A stretch of DNA of 52,295 nt from Actinobacteria bacterium BACL4 MAG-120820-bin23 (GTDB lineage Bacteria; Actinomycetota; Actinomycetes; Nanopelagicales; Nanopelagicaceae), in the NCBI GenBank assembly GCA_001437855.1, contig LIBD01000001.1:1-52295 (forward strand), written 5' to 3'. Positions 40,477 to 48,999 of this stretch are shown here, piece by piece. Made by a program: the position numbers and the translations under genes. Under the pieces are notes generated by a model. The model was given only the letters and a program-made list of their open reading frames with translations. It was not told the origin of the DNA and did no database searches. Positions within the stretch are counted from its first letter, which is position 1. Every line of letters starts with the position of its first letter.

Positions 40477-41813
40477 CCACTTTTACAGATCCATACGCAT
40501 CTTCACAAGAAACTACTGAGGGACGAGTTTATTCAGTCACTGGTGGTGATTGGGACTCATTAGTTACTGAGATCGGCGCTACTAAAGAAGAGCGCGTTGT
40601 TGTGAATATGGGCCCACAACATCCTTCTACTCACGGTGTTCTGCGATTAATTTTGGAATTAGAGGGTGAAACGATTACTGAAACTCGTTGTGGAATTGGA
40701 TATTTACACACCGGAATTGAGAAAAATACTGAATATAGAAATTGGACGCAAGGCGTAACTTTTGTAACCCGAATGGATTATCTATCTCCAATATTTAATG
40801 AAACTGCATATTGTCTAGGAGTAGAAAAACTACTTGGCATCACCGGTGATATAACCGAAAGAGCAACTGTGATTAGAGTAATGATGATGGAATTTAATCG
40901 AATTTCATCACACATGGTTGCATTGGGAACTGGTGCGCTGGAATTAGGAGCGCTATCACCAATGATTTTTGCTTTTAGAGAACGAGAAAAAGTTTTAGAT
41001 ATATTTGAAATGGTTTCTGGCTTACGTATGAATATGGCTTATGTCAGACCTGGTGGTGTTGCCCAAGATCTACCCGAAGGAGCGTTGAGCAAGATTCGGC
41101 AGACTGTAAAAGACCTACGACACAGCTTTAAAGATAATGCGAAACTATTAATCGGAAACTCTATTTGGATTAAGCGAACCCAAGGAATCGGTTATTTAGA
41201 TCTAGCTGGCTGCACAACTCTTGGAATTACCGGTCCAGTTTTAAGATCAACCGGTTTAGCTTGGGATTTGAGAAAGGCTCAACCTTATTGCGGTTATGAA
41301 AATTATGAGTTTGATATTCCCACAACAGATACTTGCGATGTGTATGGCCGATTCTTAATTAGAATGCAGGAGCTAGAGCAATCACTAAGAATCATTGAAC
41401 AATGTGTTTTAAAGTTGGAAAAACTTGAAGGTCAAGCTGTAATGGTGGCTGATAAAAAAATTGCTTGGCCATCTCAACTTTCAATTGGGGCAGATGGAAT
41501 GGGTAATTCCTTAAACCATATTCGCGAAATTATGGGTGAGTCAATGGAAGCGCTAATTCATCACTTTAAATTAGTAACTGAGGGTTTTAGGGTGCCAGCC
41601 GGACAGGTATATACGGCGATTGAATCACCACGTGGTGAGCTAGGTGTTAATTTAGTTTCAGATGGCGGAACAAGACCTTATCGAGTTCACTTCAGAGATC
41701 CATCGTTTAATAATTTACAAGCAATAGCTGCGATGTGCGAAGGCGGGCAGGTGGCAGATGTAGTTGCTGCCGTGGCATCTTTAGATCCAGTTATGGGTGG
41801 GGTTGATCGCTAA
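40473..41813 (+). CDS. nuoD: NADH-quinone oxidoreductase subunit D
   Basis: 49-kDa-type subunit that forms the quinone pocket with NuoB. 446 residues; MGPQHPSTHGVLRL with the quinone-site histidines is at about 47-60, and FNRISSHMVALG, ESPRGELGVNLVSDGG and the C-terminal DPVMGGVDR match the family. It shares its last base with the nuoE start (TAATG). Confidence 0.96.
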   Translation: MTTFTDPYASSQETTEGRVYSVTGGDWDSLVTEIGATKEERVVVNMGPQHPSTHGVLRLILELEGETITETRCGIGYLHTGIEKNTEYRNWTQGVTFVTRMDYLSPIFNETAYCLGVEKLLGITGDITERATVIRVMMMEFNRISSHMVALGTGALELGALSPMIFAFREREKVLDIFEMVSGLRMNMAYVRPGGVAQDLPEGALSKIRQTVKDLRHSFKDNAKLLIGNSIWIKRTQGIGYLDLAGCTTLGITGPVLRSTGLAWDLRKAQPYCGYENYEFDIPTTDTCDVYGRFLIRMQELEQSLRIIEQCVLKLEKLEGQAVMVADKKIAWPSQLSIGADGMGNSLNHIREIMGESMEALIHHFKLVTEGFRVPAGQVYTAIESPRGELGVNLVSDGGTRPYRVHFRDPSFNNLQAIAAMCEGGQVADVVAAVASLDPVMGGVDR

Positions 41814-42439
41814 TGGCCTATACCGTAGAACAAGTTTCAATAATGGATTCAATAATCAATCGCTATCCTCGGAAAAGATCTGCAATTATGCCGCTATTGC
41901 ATTTTGTTCAATCAATTGATGGGTATGTAACAAATGAAGGTATTGAATTAATTGGTCAAAAACTTGAATTAGCAACTGCTGAGGTAACGGCGGTTTCAAC
42001 TTTCTATACGCAATATAAGTCAAAACCTGTTGGTGATTATCATGTTGGAATTTGTACCAACACGTTGTGTGCCGTTATGGGAGGCGATGCCATATTTGAA
42101 TCAATCAAAGAACACCTTGATATTGAAAATGATGGTGTAACAAACGATGGCAAAGTTTCAGTTGAACATATTGAATGCAATGCAGCCTGCGATTATGCGC
42201 CAGTAGTTATGGTTAATTGGGAGTTTTATGACAATCAGACAGTTCAATCAACAAAAGACTTAGTTGATGCTGCGCGAGCTGGAAACCCACCAGCACCAAC
42301 TAGAGGCCCAAATAAATTACGAACCTGGAAAGAAAACTCAGCTGTATTGGCAGGAATCTCAGATGGGTTAGCAAATGAAGGCGTACAAGCTGGTGAACCA
42401 ACTTTGTTAGGACTTAAGAAAGCTAAAGGTGGAGCATGA
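41813..42439 (+). CDS. nuoE: NADH-quinone oxidoreductase subunit E
   Basis: 24-kDa-type subunit of the NADH-oxidising module, with one [2Fe-2S] cluster. The four cysteines are in ICTNTLCAVMGG and IECNAACDYAPVV. At 208 residues it has a longer, less conserved tail (after about residue 155) than the E. coli subunit, as is common in actinobacteria. It overlaps nuoF by 4 bases. Confidence 0.95.
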   Translation: MAYTVEQVSIMDSIINRYPRKRSAIMPLLHFVQSIDGYVTNEGIELIGQKLELATAEVTAVSTFYTQYKSKPVGDYHVGICTNTLCAVMGGDAIFESIKEHLDIENDGVTNDGKVSVEHIECNAACDYAPVVMVNWEFYDNQTVQSTKDLVDAARAGNPPAPTRGPNKLRTWKENSAVLAGISDGLANEGVQAGEPTLLGLKKAKGGA

Positions 42440-43740
42440 GTAAATTAACTCCAGTCCTTTCTGCAAATTGGGACCAGAAAGACTCATTTACTTTTGAAGC
42501 TTATAAGCGCAATGGTGGCTATACCGCAATTGCCAAAGCACTTTCTATGAAACCAGATGAGGTTATTCAAACAGTTAAAGATTCTGGTTTGCGTGGCCGG
42601 GGCGGAGCAGGATTTCCAACTGGAAATAAATGGGGATTCATTCCGCAAGGTGATAATAAAGAGCATTACTTTGTAGTAAATGCAGATGAGTCAGAACCAG
42701 GTACTTGCAAAGATACCCCGCTGTTAATGGCTAACCCTCATGTATTAATTGAAGGAATAATTATTGGCTCTTATGCAATTAGAGCTAATCATGCATTTAT
42801 TTATATCCGTGGCGAGATTACTCATGTTGTTAGAAGAGTACAACAAGCTATTGAAGATGCTTATAAGGCTGGACTTTTAGGTAAAAATATTTTAGGTAAA
42901 GGTTTTGATTTAGATCTCGTTTTACATGTAGGAGCAGGTGCTTATATTTGCGGTGAAGAAACAGCACTCTTAGATTCGCTAGAGGGTTTCCGTGGTCAAC
43001 CAAGATTACGACCACCATTTCCAGCTATTGCCGGCTTATATGCAAAACCAACAGTGGTAAATAATGTTGAATCAGTTGCCTCTGTTCCAGCAATTATTAA
43101 TAATGGAGTTGCATGGTTTACTGCAATGGGAACTGAAAAAAGTAAAGGCTTCACACTTTATTCGCTATCTGGACACGTAAATAATCCTGGACAATTTGAG
43201 GCACCACTTGGCATTACCTTAAGAGAACTATTAGAGATTTCAGGTGGTATTAGAACAGGCCACAAATTAAAATTCTGGACACCAGGTGGCTCTTCAACTC
43301 CAATTTTTACCGATGCACACCTAGATGTGCCACTTGATTATGAAGGTGTTTCAGCTGCTGGATCCATGCTCGGTACAAAAGCATTACAAATTTTTGATGA
43401 GACCACTTGCATCGTAAGAGCAGTATTGAGGTGGACTGAGTTTTATAAACATGAGTCATGCGGAAAGTGCACGCCATGTCGAGAAGGAACTTGGTGGTTA
43501 GTTCAAGTTCTTAAGGATTTAGAAGCAGGTCGCGGAAGTGAAGCGGATCTAGATAAATTATTAGATCTTTGTGACAACATTATGGGCAGATCTTTCTGCG
43601 CTTTAGCTGATGGTGCAGCTAGCCCAATTATTTCTTCACTGAAATACTTCCGCCAGGAGTACTTAGATCATCTTGCAGCTGGTAAATGTCCATTTGATCC
43701 AATGACAGCTACGCTATTTGAAAGCGCAGGTGTTAAATGA
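42436..43740 (+). CDS. nuoF: NADH-quinone oxidoreductase subunit F
   Basis: 51-kDa-type subunit that oxidises NADH with FMN and cluster N3. The 434 residues carry the NADH/FMN loop LRGRGGAGFPTGNKW, GAYICGEETALLDSLEG, and the [4Fe-4S] motif ESCGKCTPCREGTWW with the fourth cysteine in GRSFCALADG. It overlaps nuoE and nuoG by 4 bases. Confidence 0.97.
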   Translation: MSKLTPVLSANWDQKDSFTFEAYKRNGGYTAIAKALSMKPDEVIQTVKDSGLRGRGGAGFPTGNKWGFIPQGDNKEHYFVVNADESEPGTCKDTPLLMANPHVLIEGIIIGSYAIRANHAFIYIRGEITHVVRRVQQAIEDAYKAGLLGKNILGKGFDLDLVLHVGAGAYICGEETALLDSLEGFRGQPRLRPPFPAIAGLYAKPTVVNNVESVASVPAIINNGVAWFTAMGTEKSKGFTLYSLSGHVNNPGQFEAPLGITLRELLEISGGIRTGHKLKFWTPGGSSTPIFTDAHLDVPLDYEGVSAAGSMLGTKALQIFDETTCIVRAVLRWTEFYKHESCGKCTPCREGTWWLVQVLKDLEAGRGSEADLDKLLDLCDNIMGRSFCALADGAASPIISSLKYFRQEYLDHLAAGKCPFDPMTATLFESAGVK

Positions 43741-46088
43741 GTATTCAGGAGCTAGGAGCAGATCAGCAAGTACAAGTGGAAATGATCACCTGTGTTATTG
43801 ATGGATTTGAAATCACCGTACCTAAGGGAACTCTTGTAATTAGAGCTGCAGAAAAGTTAGGAATACAAATTCCTAGATTTTGCGATCATCCATTACTTGC
43901 ACCAGCTGGTGCCTGTAGACAATGTTTAGTGGATATCGAAATAAACGGTAGAGCATTTCCAAAACCACAGGCCTCTTGCACCATTCCGGTTGAAAATGGA
44001 ATGGTTGTTAAAACTCAATTGACTTCTCCGGTGGCAGATAAAGCACAAAAAGGCATTATGGAATTATTACTAATAAACCACCCACTGGATTGCCCAGTCT
44101 GCGATAAGGGCGGTGAGTGCCCACTTCAAAATCAGGCAATGTCTAATGGCAGAGCAGAATCTAGGTTTGAAGGAGTTAAACGAACATTCGAAAAACCAGT
44201 AGCGATTTCATCGCAAGTTTTATTGGACAGAGAGCGATGCGTATTGTGTGCAAGGTGTACTCGTTTTTCAGAGCAAATTGCCGGCGATCCATTTATCACA
44301 CTTAATGAACGTGGCGCACTTCAGCAGGTGGGAATTTATGAGGAAGAACCATTTGATTCTTATTACTCAGGCAATACTGTCCAAATCTGTCCAGTCGGAG
44401 CATTGACTGGAACTTCTTACAGATTTAGAGCCAGACCATTTGATTTAGTTTCAACCAACTCTGCTTGTGAACATTGCGCATCTGGATGTGCAATGCGCAC
44501 TGATGTCAGGCGAGGAAAAACTTTAAGGCGCTTGGCAGGTGAAGATGCAGAGGTTAATGAAGAGTGGAATTGCGATAAAGGTAGATGGGCTTTTAAATAC
44601 GAAGTAGCCAAAAACAGAATTAAGAATCCAATGATTAGGGATTCAAGTGGGCAATTACAAGAGGTTTCATGGCCAGAAGCATTAGCCGAAGCAGCTAACG
44701 GATTAAAAAATTCAAGAAGTGGTGTTTTGGTTGGTGGCCGAGTAACTATTGAAGATGCTTATGGGTATAGCAAATTTGCTCGAGTAGCTTTAAATACAAA
44801 TAATATTGATTTTAGAGCTCGCTTACACAGTCAAGAAGAATTAGAGTTTTTAGCAACCGCAAAGACGAATGCAACCTATAAAGATTTAGATAATGCAGAT
44901 CATGTAGTACTTATAGGCTTTGAACCAGAAGATGAGTCACCGATAGTTTTTCTTAGGATCTATAAGCAAGTGCATAAGCGTTCTATTAAAGTTACTAGCA
45001 TTGCGCCATATGCAAGTCGTGGAAGTGAAAAACTGAAAGCAAATTTAATTAAGTCAGCATCTGGAAGTGAAGTTTCTGCAATTTCTGCTCTTTCGGGTTT
45101 AACAAGTAAGTCAGTTGTTTTAGTAGGTGAAAGAATCTCTGAAACCGAAGGTGGCTTATCTTCGATAGTGAAATTAGCTAGTGATACCGGTGCAAAGTTA
45201 GGCTGGATTCCAAGAAGGGCTGGGGAAAAAGGCGCTATAGCTGCGGGAGCACTACCAAATCTGTTACCAGGCAACCGATTAATTTCTAACTCTTCAGCAA
45301 GGGTTGATATCGCAGCAGCTTGGTCGGTTGATTCAGTACCAAGTGAAATTGGCCTAAGTACTGAGGAAATGATTAATTCAGATCTTCAAGCTTTGTTAAT
45401 TGGCGGAATAGATCCAATGGATATCTCACCAGAGGCAAAAATTAAACTAGCAAAGAAATTTATAGTTTCATTAGAAATTAGACAAAGTGATATTACTGAT
45501 ATTGCATCAGTAGTTTTGCCAGTAGCGCCTGTAGTTGAAAAATCAGGTTCGTTTATGGATTGGCAAGGAAAAGTACGCAAATTTGAGGCTGCAGTTGATC
45601 AAACATTAAATCGAAGCGATGTAAGAATTTTATCTATGCTTGCAGATGAAATAGGTAAGCCAATCAATCTACCGACAGTAAATTCCGCTAGAGTTGAATT
45701 TGAATCAATTGGAAGTTGGGATGGAGAAGTCAGCACTATGAAATTAGTAGTTGGAGCTGGCAATAAGGCCATTAATAATGATGAAGCAATCATTTCTTCA
45801 TGGCGCAATTTGCTTGATAAGGGCTCTTTACAAGACGGAGAAGAAAATCTCGCCGGTACAGCCAGAAAGTCTAAAGTTGTAATTAGTCAATCACGTGCTA
45901 AATCATTAAATGTAAGTGATGGTGATTTGGTAAGAGTTTCAAATAATTACGGTGCAGTAACACTTGCATGTCAGATTTCAGATATTGATGAATCTTCCAT
46001 TTGGCTACCTAGAAATTCATTAAATAGTCAATTAATTAGAAATCTAGGAGTTGTAAGTAATTCAGTTGTAAAGGTGGCCAAGGCATGA
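43737..46088 (+). CDS. nuoG: NADH-quinone oxidoreductase subunit G
   Basis: 75-kDa-type subunit with the Fe-S wire. The 783 residues have a [2Fe-2S] domain (RFCDHPLLAPAGACRQC), HPLDCPVCDKGGECPLQNQ and RERCVLCARCTRF for two [4Fe-4S] clusters, and CEHCASGC with a later cysteine (NCDKGRW) matching the extra N7 cluster found in some bacteria. A molybdopterin-oxidoreductase-like domain follows (about 300-780), without molybdenum function in this family. ATGA overlaps on both ends. Confidence 0.95.
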   Translation: MSIQELGADQQVQVEMITCVIDGFEITVPKGTLVIRAAEKLGIQIPRFCDHPLLAPAGACRQCLVDIEINGRAFPKPQASCTIPVENGMVVKTQLTSPVADKAQKGIMELLLINHPLDCPVCDKGGECPLQNQAMSNGRAESRFEGVKRTFEKPVAISSQVLLDRERCVLCARCTRFSEQIAGDPFITLNERGALQQVGIYEEEPFDSYYSGNTVQICPVGALTGTSYRFRARPFDLVSTNSACEHCASGCAMRTDVRRGKTLRRLAGEDAEVNEEWNCDKGRWAFKYEVAKNRIKNPMIRDSSGQLQEVSWPEALAEAANGLKNSRSGVLVGGRVTIEDAYGYSKFARVALNTNNIDFRARLHSQEELEFLATAKTNATYKDLDNADHVVLIGFEPEDESPIVFLRIYKQVHKRSIKVTSIAPYASRGSEKLKANLIKSASGSEVSAISALSGLTSKSVVLVGERISETEGGLSSIVKLASDTGAKLGWIPRRAGEKGAIAAGALPNLLPGNRLISNSSARVDIAAAWSVDSVPSEIGLSTEEMINSDLQALLIGGIDPMDISPEAKIKLAKKFIVSLEIRQSDITDIASVVLPVAPVVEKSGSFMDWQGKVRKFEAAVDQTLNRSDVRILSMLADEIGKPINLPTVNSARVEFESIGSWDGEVSTMKLVVGAGNKAINNDEAIISSWRNLLDKGSLQDGEENLAGTARKSKVVISQSRAKSLNVSDGDLVRVSNNYGAVTLACQISDIDESSIWLPRNSLNSQLIRNLGVVSNSVVKVAKA

Positions 46089-47308
46089 GCAATGCAGAAA
46101 TAATTGGCCAAGATCCAGGTTGGGTTATTGCACTCAAAGGCGTGCTGGTATTTGCAGTGTGTGTTTTCTTAACAATTATGTCAGTATGGGGAGAGCGCCG
46201 AATTGTTGCCAGAATGCAACAGCGAAGTGGACCAAATAGAGTTGGTAAGTTCGGTTTATTACAAGCCTTAGTAGATGGTGTGAAGTTAGCACTTAAAGAA
46301 GATTTGATTCCTAAGTCAGCAGATCGAATAGTTTTTGTGATTGCACCAATAATTAGTACTACAACTTGCTTTATGGCATTTGCTGTCATCCCATTAACTG
46401 GGCCAGTTAATTTCTTCGGGCAAGAAACAGTTATGCAGATGACTGATTTATCAGTCGGTGTTTTATATGTCTTAGCAATAGCCTCAGTTGGAGTTTATGG
46501 AATCGTTTTAGCTGGTTGGTCGTCTGGCTCTACCTATCCTTTACTCGGTGGACTTCGATCTTCAGCCCAGGTAATTTCTTATGAGATTGCAATGGGACTA
46601 TCTTTGGTAGCAGTTTTTATCTATGCCGGTTCAATGTCTACCTCAGAAATTGTGGCTGCTCAAGACAAGTGGTGGTATGCCGTAATACTTTTCCCATCAT
46701 TTGTAATTTTTGCAATATCTATGGTCGGAGAAACAAATAGAGCTCCATTTGATTTAGCAGAAGCCGAAGGCGAGTTAGTTGGTGGCTTCCATACCGAGTA
46801 CTCATCACTAAAGTTTGCACTATTCTTCTTATCTGAATATGTAAACATTATTGCTGTTTCAGCATTGGCTACCACATTATTCTTAGGCGGCTACCGTGCA
46901 TTACCAGGGCTTGGTTTTACAGAACAGTGGCTTGGTGGCTGGTTTACCCTAGTCTGGTTCTTCATCAAAGTACTTGGATTTTTCTTTGTATTTGTTTGGC
47001 TACGAGGAACATTACCGCGCTTGCGCTACGACCAGTTCATGAAATTTGGTTGGAAAGTTTTAATTCCATTTTCACTTGCATGGATCTTGATAGTTTCAAC
47101 TTTAAGGGTAATGTCACAACAAGAAGCACCACCAGCATTGATTGCTACTTTTATTTTCTCAATTGCTTTAATTTATATAGCAATTGCAACACTTATAGAC
47201 AAAAAGAAAGCAGCTCAAGAAAAAGCTGCGCGAAATATCACCAGTTCAGAGCCTGATTTTCCTGTACCAGTTATTCCAAATACTAGAGTGGAGCAGATAA
47301 ATGGATAA
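46085..47308 (+). CDS. nuoH: NADH-quinone oxidoreductase subunit H
   Basis: Membrane subunit (ND1) next to the quinone site. The 407 residues hold about eight helices and the family segments ERRIVARMQQRSGPNRVGK, GWSSGSTYPLLGGLRSSAQ, ISYEIAMGL and NRAPFDLAEAEGELVGGF. It has a charged cytoplasmic tail of about 60 residues, longer than in E. coli. It overlaps nuoI by 8 bases. Confidence 0.96.
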   Translation: MSNAEIIGQDPGWVIALKGVLVFAVCVFLTIMSVWGERRIVARMQQRSGPNRVGKFGLLQALVDGVKLALKEDLIPKSADRIVFVIAPIISTTTCFMAFAVIPLTGPVNFFGQETVMQMTDLSVGVLYVLAIASVGVYGIVLAGWSSGSTYPLLGGLRSSAQVISYEIAMGLSLVAVFIYAGSMSTSEIVAAQDKWWYAVILFPSFVIFAISMVGETNRAPFDLAEAEGELVGGFHTEYSSLKFALFFLSEYVNIIAVSALATTLFLGGYRALPGLGFTEQWLGGWFTLVWFFIKVLGFFFVFVWLRGTLPRLRYDQFMKFGWKVLIPFSLAWILIVSTLRVMSQQEAPPALIATFIFSIALIYIAIATLIDKKKAAQEKAARNITSSEPDFPVPVIPNTRVEQING

Positions 47309-47924
47309 TGAATTAACCCCACGCTCTGATGAATTTGGATTAGCAAAAGCTGATCAATCTAAGGCGCCAATCACTAATCACGAGAGTGCAAGTTTTGGTA
47401 AACAACTACTTGGTTTTTGGGTCACATTGAGAACGATGTTTAAAAAAGTTAACACAGTTCAATACCCAGAGGTCAAAGAACCAACTGCGCCAAGGTTTCA
47501 TGGCCGCCATCAGTTAAATCGCCATCCAGATGGTTTAGAAAAATGTATTGGTTGCGAGCTTTGTGCCTGGGCTTGTCCTGCAGATGCAATCTATGTAGAA
47601 GGAGCTGACAATAAAGAAGAGGAGAGATTTTCTCCAGGTGAGCGTTACGGCAAGGTGTATCAAATAAATTATTTACGATGCATATTTTGCGGACTCTGTA
47701 TTGAAGCCTGTCCAACTCGAGCTTTAACAATGACAAATGAATATGAATTGGCAGATGATAGCCGCGGAAAATTAATTTTTGAAAAAGATGATTTATTAGG
47801 ACCACTGCGAGCCGGAATGGTGCCACCACCTCATCCAATGTATCCAAATACGGATGATTCAAATTATTACAAGGGTGAAGTAACAACTTCTCATCCATCG
47901 CAAGGGATTGCAAAGAATGATTAA
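47301..47924 (+). CDS. nuoI: NADH-quinone oxidoreductase subunit I
   Basis: Ferredoxin-like subunit carrying clusters N6a and N6b. The 207 residues have two [4Fe-4S] motifs: CIGCELCAWACP and CIFCGLCIEACP. The N-terminal 70 residues include the family's membrane-associated part (KQLLGFWVTLRTMF), and the tail after residue 150 is longer than in E. coli, as in other actinobacteria. Confidence 0.96.
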   Translation: MDNELTPRSDEFGLAKADQSKAPITNHESASFGKQLLGFWVTLRTMFKKVNTVQYPEVKEPTAPRFHGRHQLNRHPDGLEKCIGCELCAWACPADAIYVEGADNKEEERFSPGERYGKVYQINYLRCIFCGLCIEACPTRALTMTNEYELADDSRGKLIFEKDDLLGPLRAGMVPPPHPMYPNTDDSNYYKGEVTTSHPSQGIAKND

Positions 47925-48699
47925 TCTTGCTTTAGATATCGGCACTACGGCTGCCCCAGAGTCTTACCTATTTTATGTACTAGCACCACTTTCAGTTTTA
48001 GCTGCCGTAGGAATGTTGTTAGTTAAAAAAGCGGTTCATTCGGCGCTATTGCTTGCCTGGGTAATGATCACATTAGCTATTTTTTATATTGCTCAAGAAG
48101 CTCTATTTTTAGGAATTGTACAAATCGTTGTATACACCGGAGCAGTAATGATGCTGTTTCTTTTTATTTTAATGTTAGTAGGAGTTGATACCTCTGACTC
48201 ACTTGTAGAGACCATAAAAGGCTTAAGAGCAATTTCTATTGTGGCAGCAGTTGGCTTTGGAGGATTACTTGTAACTCTAATTTCTCGAGCCACATTTGGT
48301 AGAGATGTAGTTGGGCTTAGCGAGGTAAATGCACAAGGCAATGCTCTAGGAATAGCTGAACTTCTTTTTACCAGATATGTCTTTGCCTTTGAAGTAATCT
48401 CAGCACTTCTAATTACGGCTGCAGTCGGAGCAATGGTTTTGGCACATAGCCAGAAAACTAAATCACAATTTGCACAGCGAGATTTATCTATAGCTCGATT
48501 TAGAAAAGGTGAACTTAAAGATGCAGCTGGATTACCAAGTTCTGGAGTATATGCATTACATAATGCGGTAGATGTTCCTGCGCTATTACCAACAGGAAGT
48601 CCAGCACCAACATCAATATCTGCTGTGCTTGAAGCACGCGGTGACATGATTGAAAGTGCAAATTATCAATTAAAAGAGGAAGCAGAGGAAGATAAGTAA
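47917..48699 (+). CDS. nuoJ: NADH-quinone oxidoreductase subunit J
   Basis: ND6-type membrane subunit, 260 residues from ATG 47917 (MINLALDIGT). I prefer this to the in-frame TTG at 47908 because AAGGG at 47902-47906 is correctly spaced for 47917. Five helices occupy about 15-175, including the GIVQIVVYTGAVMMLFLFIL segment (20 residues) with the pi-bulge helix. The polar tail of about 80 residues is an actinobacterial feature. It shares one base with nuoK. Confidence 0.94.
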   Translation: MINLALDIGTTAAPESYLFYVLAPLSVLAAVGMLLVKKAVHSALLLAWVMITLAIFYIAQEALFLGIVQIVVYTGAVMMLFLFILMLVGVDTSDSLVETIKGLRAISIVAAVGFGGLLVTLISRATFGRDVVGLSEVNAQGNALGIAELLFTRYVFAFEVISALLITAAVGAMVLAHSQKTKSQFAQRDLSIARFRKGELKDAAGLPSSGVYALHNAVDVPALLPTGSPAPTSISAVLEARGDMIESANYQLKEEAEEDK

Positions 48700-48998
48700 T
48701 GCCTATTGCTAACTATCTTTATCTGGCTGCAATTTTATTCACAATCGGTGCTGTAGGTGTGATTGTTCGCCGAAATGCAATTGTTGTGTTTATGTGTATT
48801 GAGTTAATGCTTAATGCTGCAAATCTTGCATTTGTTACTTTTGCTCGAATTAATGGAAATTTAGAAGGCCAAGTGGTTGCCTTCTTTACGATGGTAGTTG
48901 CAGCATGTGAAGTAGTAGTTGGACTAGCAATTATTGTAACAATTTATCGATCCCGTAGATCTGCATCCGTTGATGATGCAAGTTTGTTGAAGAGATAA
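48699..48998 (+). CDS. nuoK: NADH-quinone oxidoreductase subunit K
   Basis: ND4L-type proton-path subunit, 99 residues with three helices. The conserved membrane glutamates are in CIELMLNAANL and CEVVVGLAIIV. Length and motifs are normal. It starts in the nuoJ stop (TAATG) and is followed 1 base later by nuoL. Confidence 0.96.
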   Translation: MPIANYLYLAAILFTIGAVGVIVRRNAIVVFMCIELMLNAANLAFVTFARINGNLEGQVVAFFTMVVAACEVVVGLAIIVTIYRSRRSASVDDASLLKR

Positions 48999-48999
48999 A

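Noticed and set aside
48093..48647. Open frame of 184 codons on the - strand opposite nuoJ
   Set aside because: It is fully antisense to a well-supported gene, has no recognisable motif or ribosome binding site, and arises from codon bias of the + strand gene.
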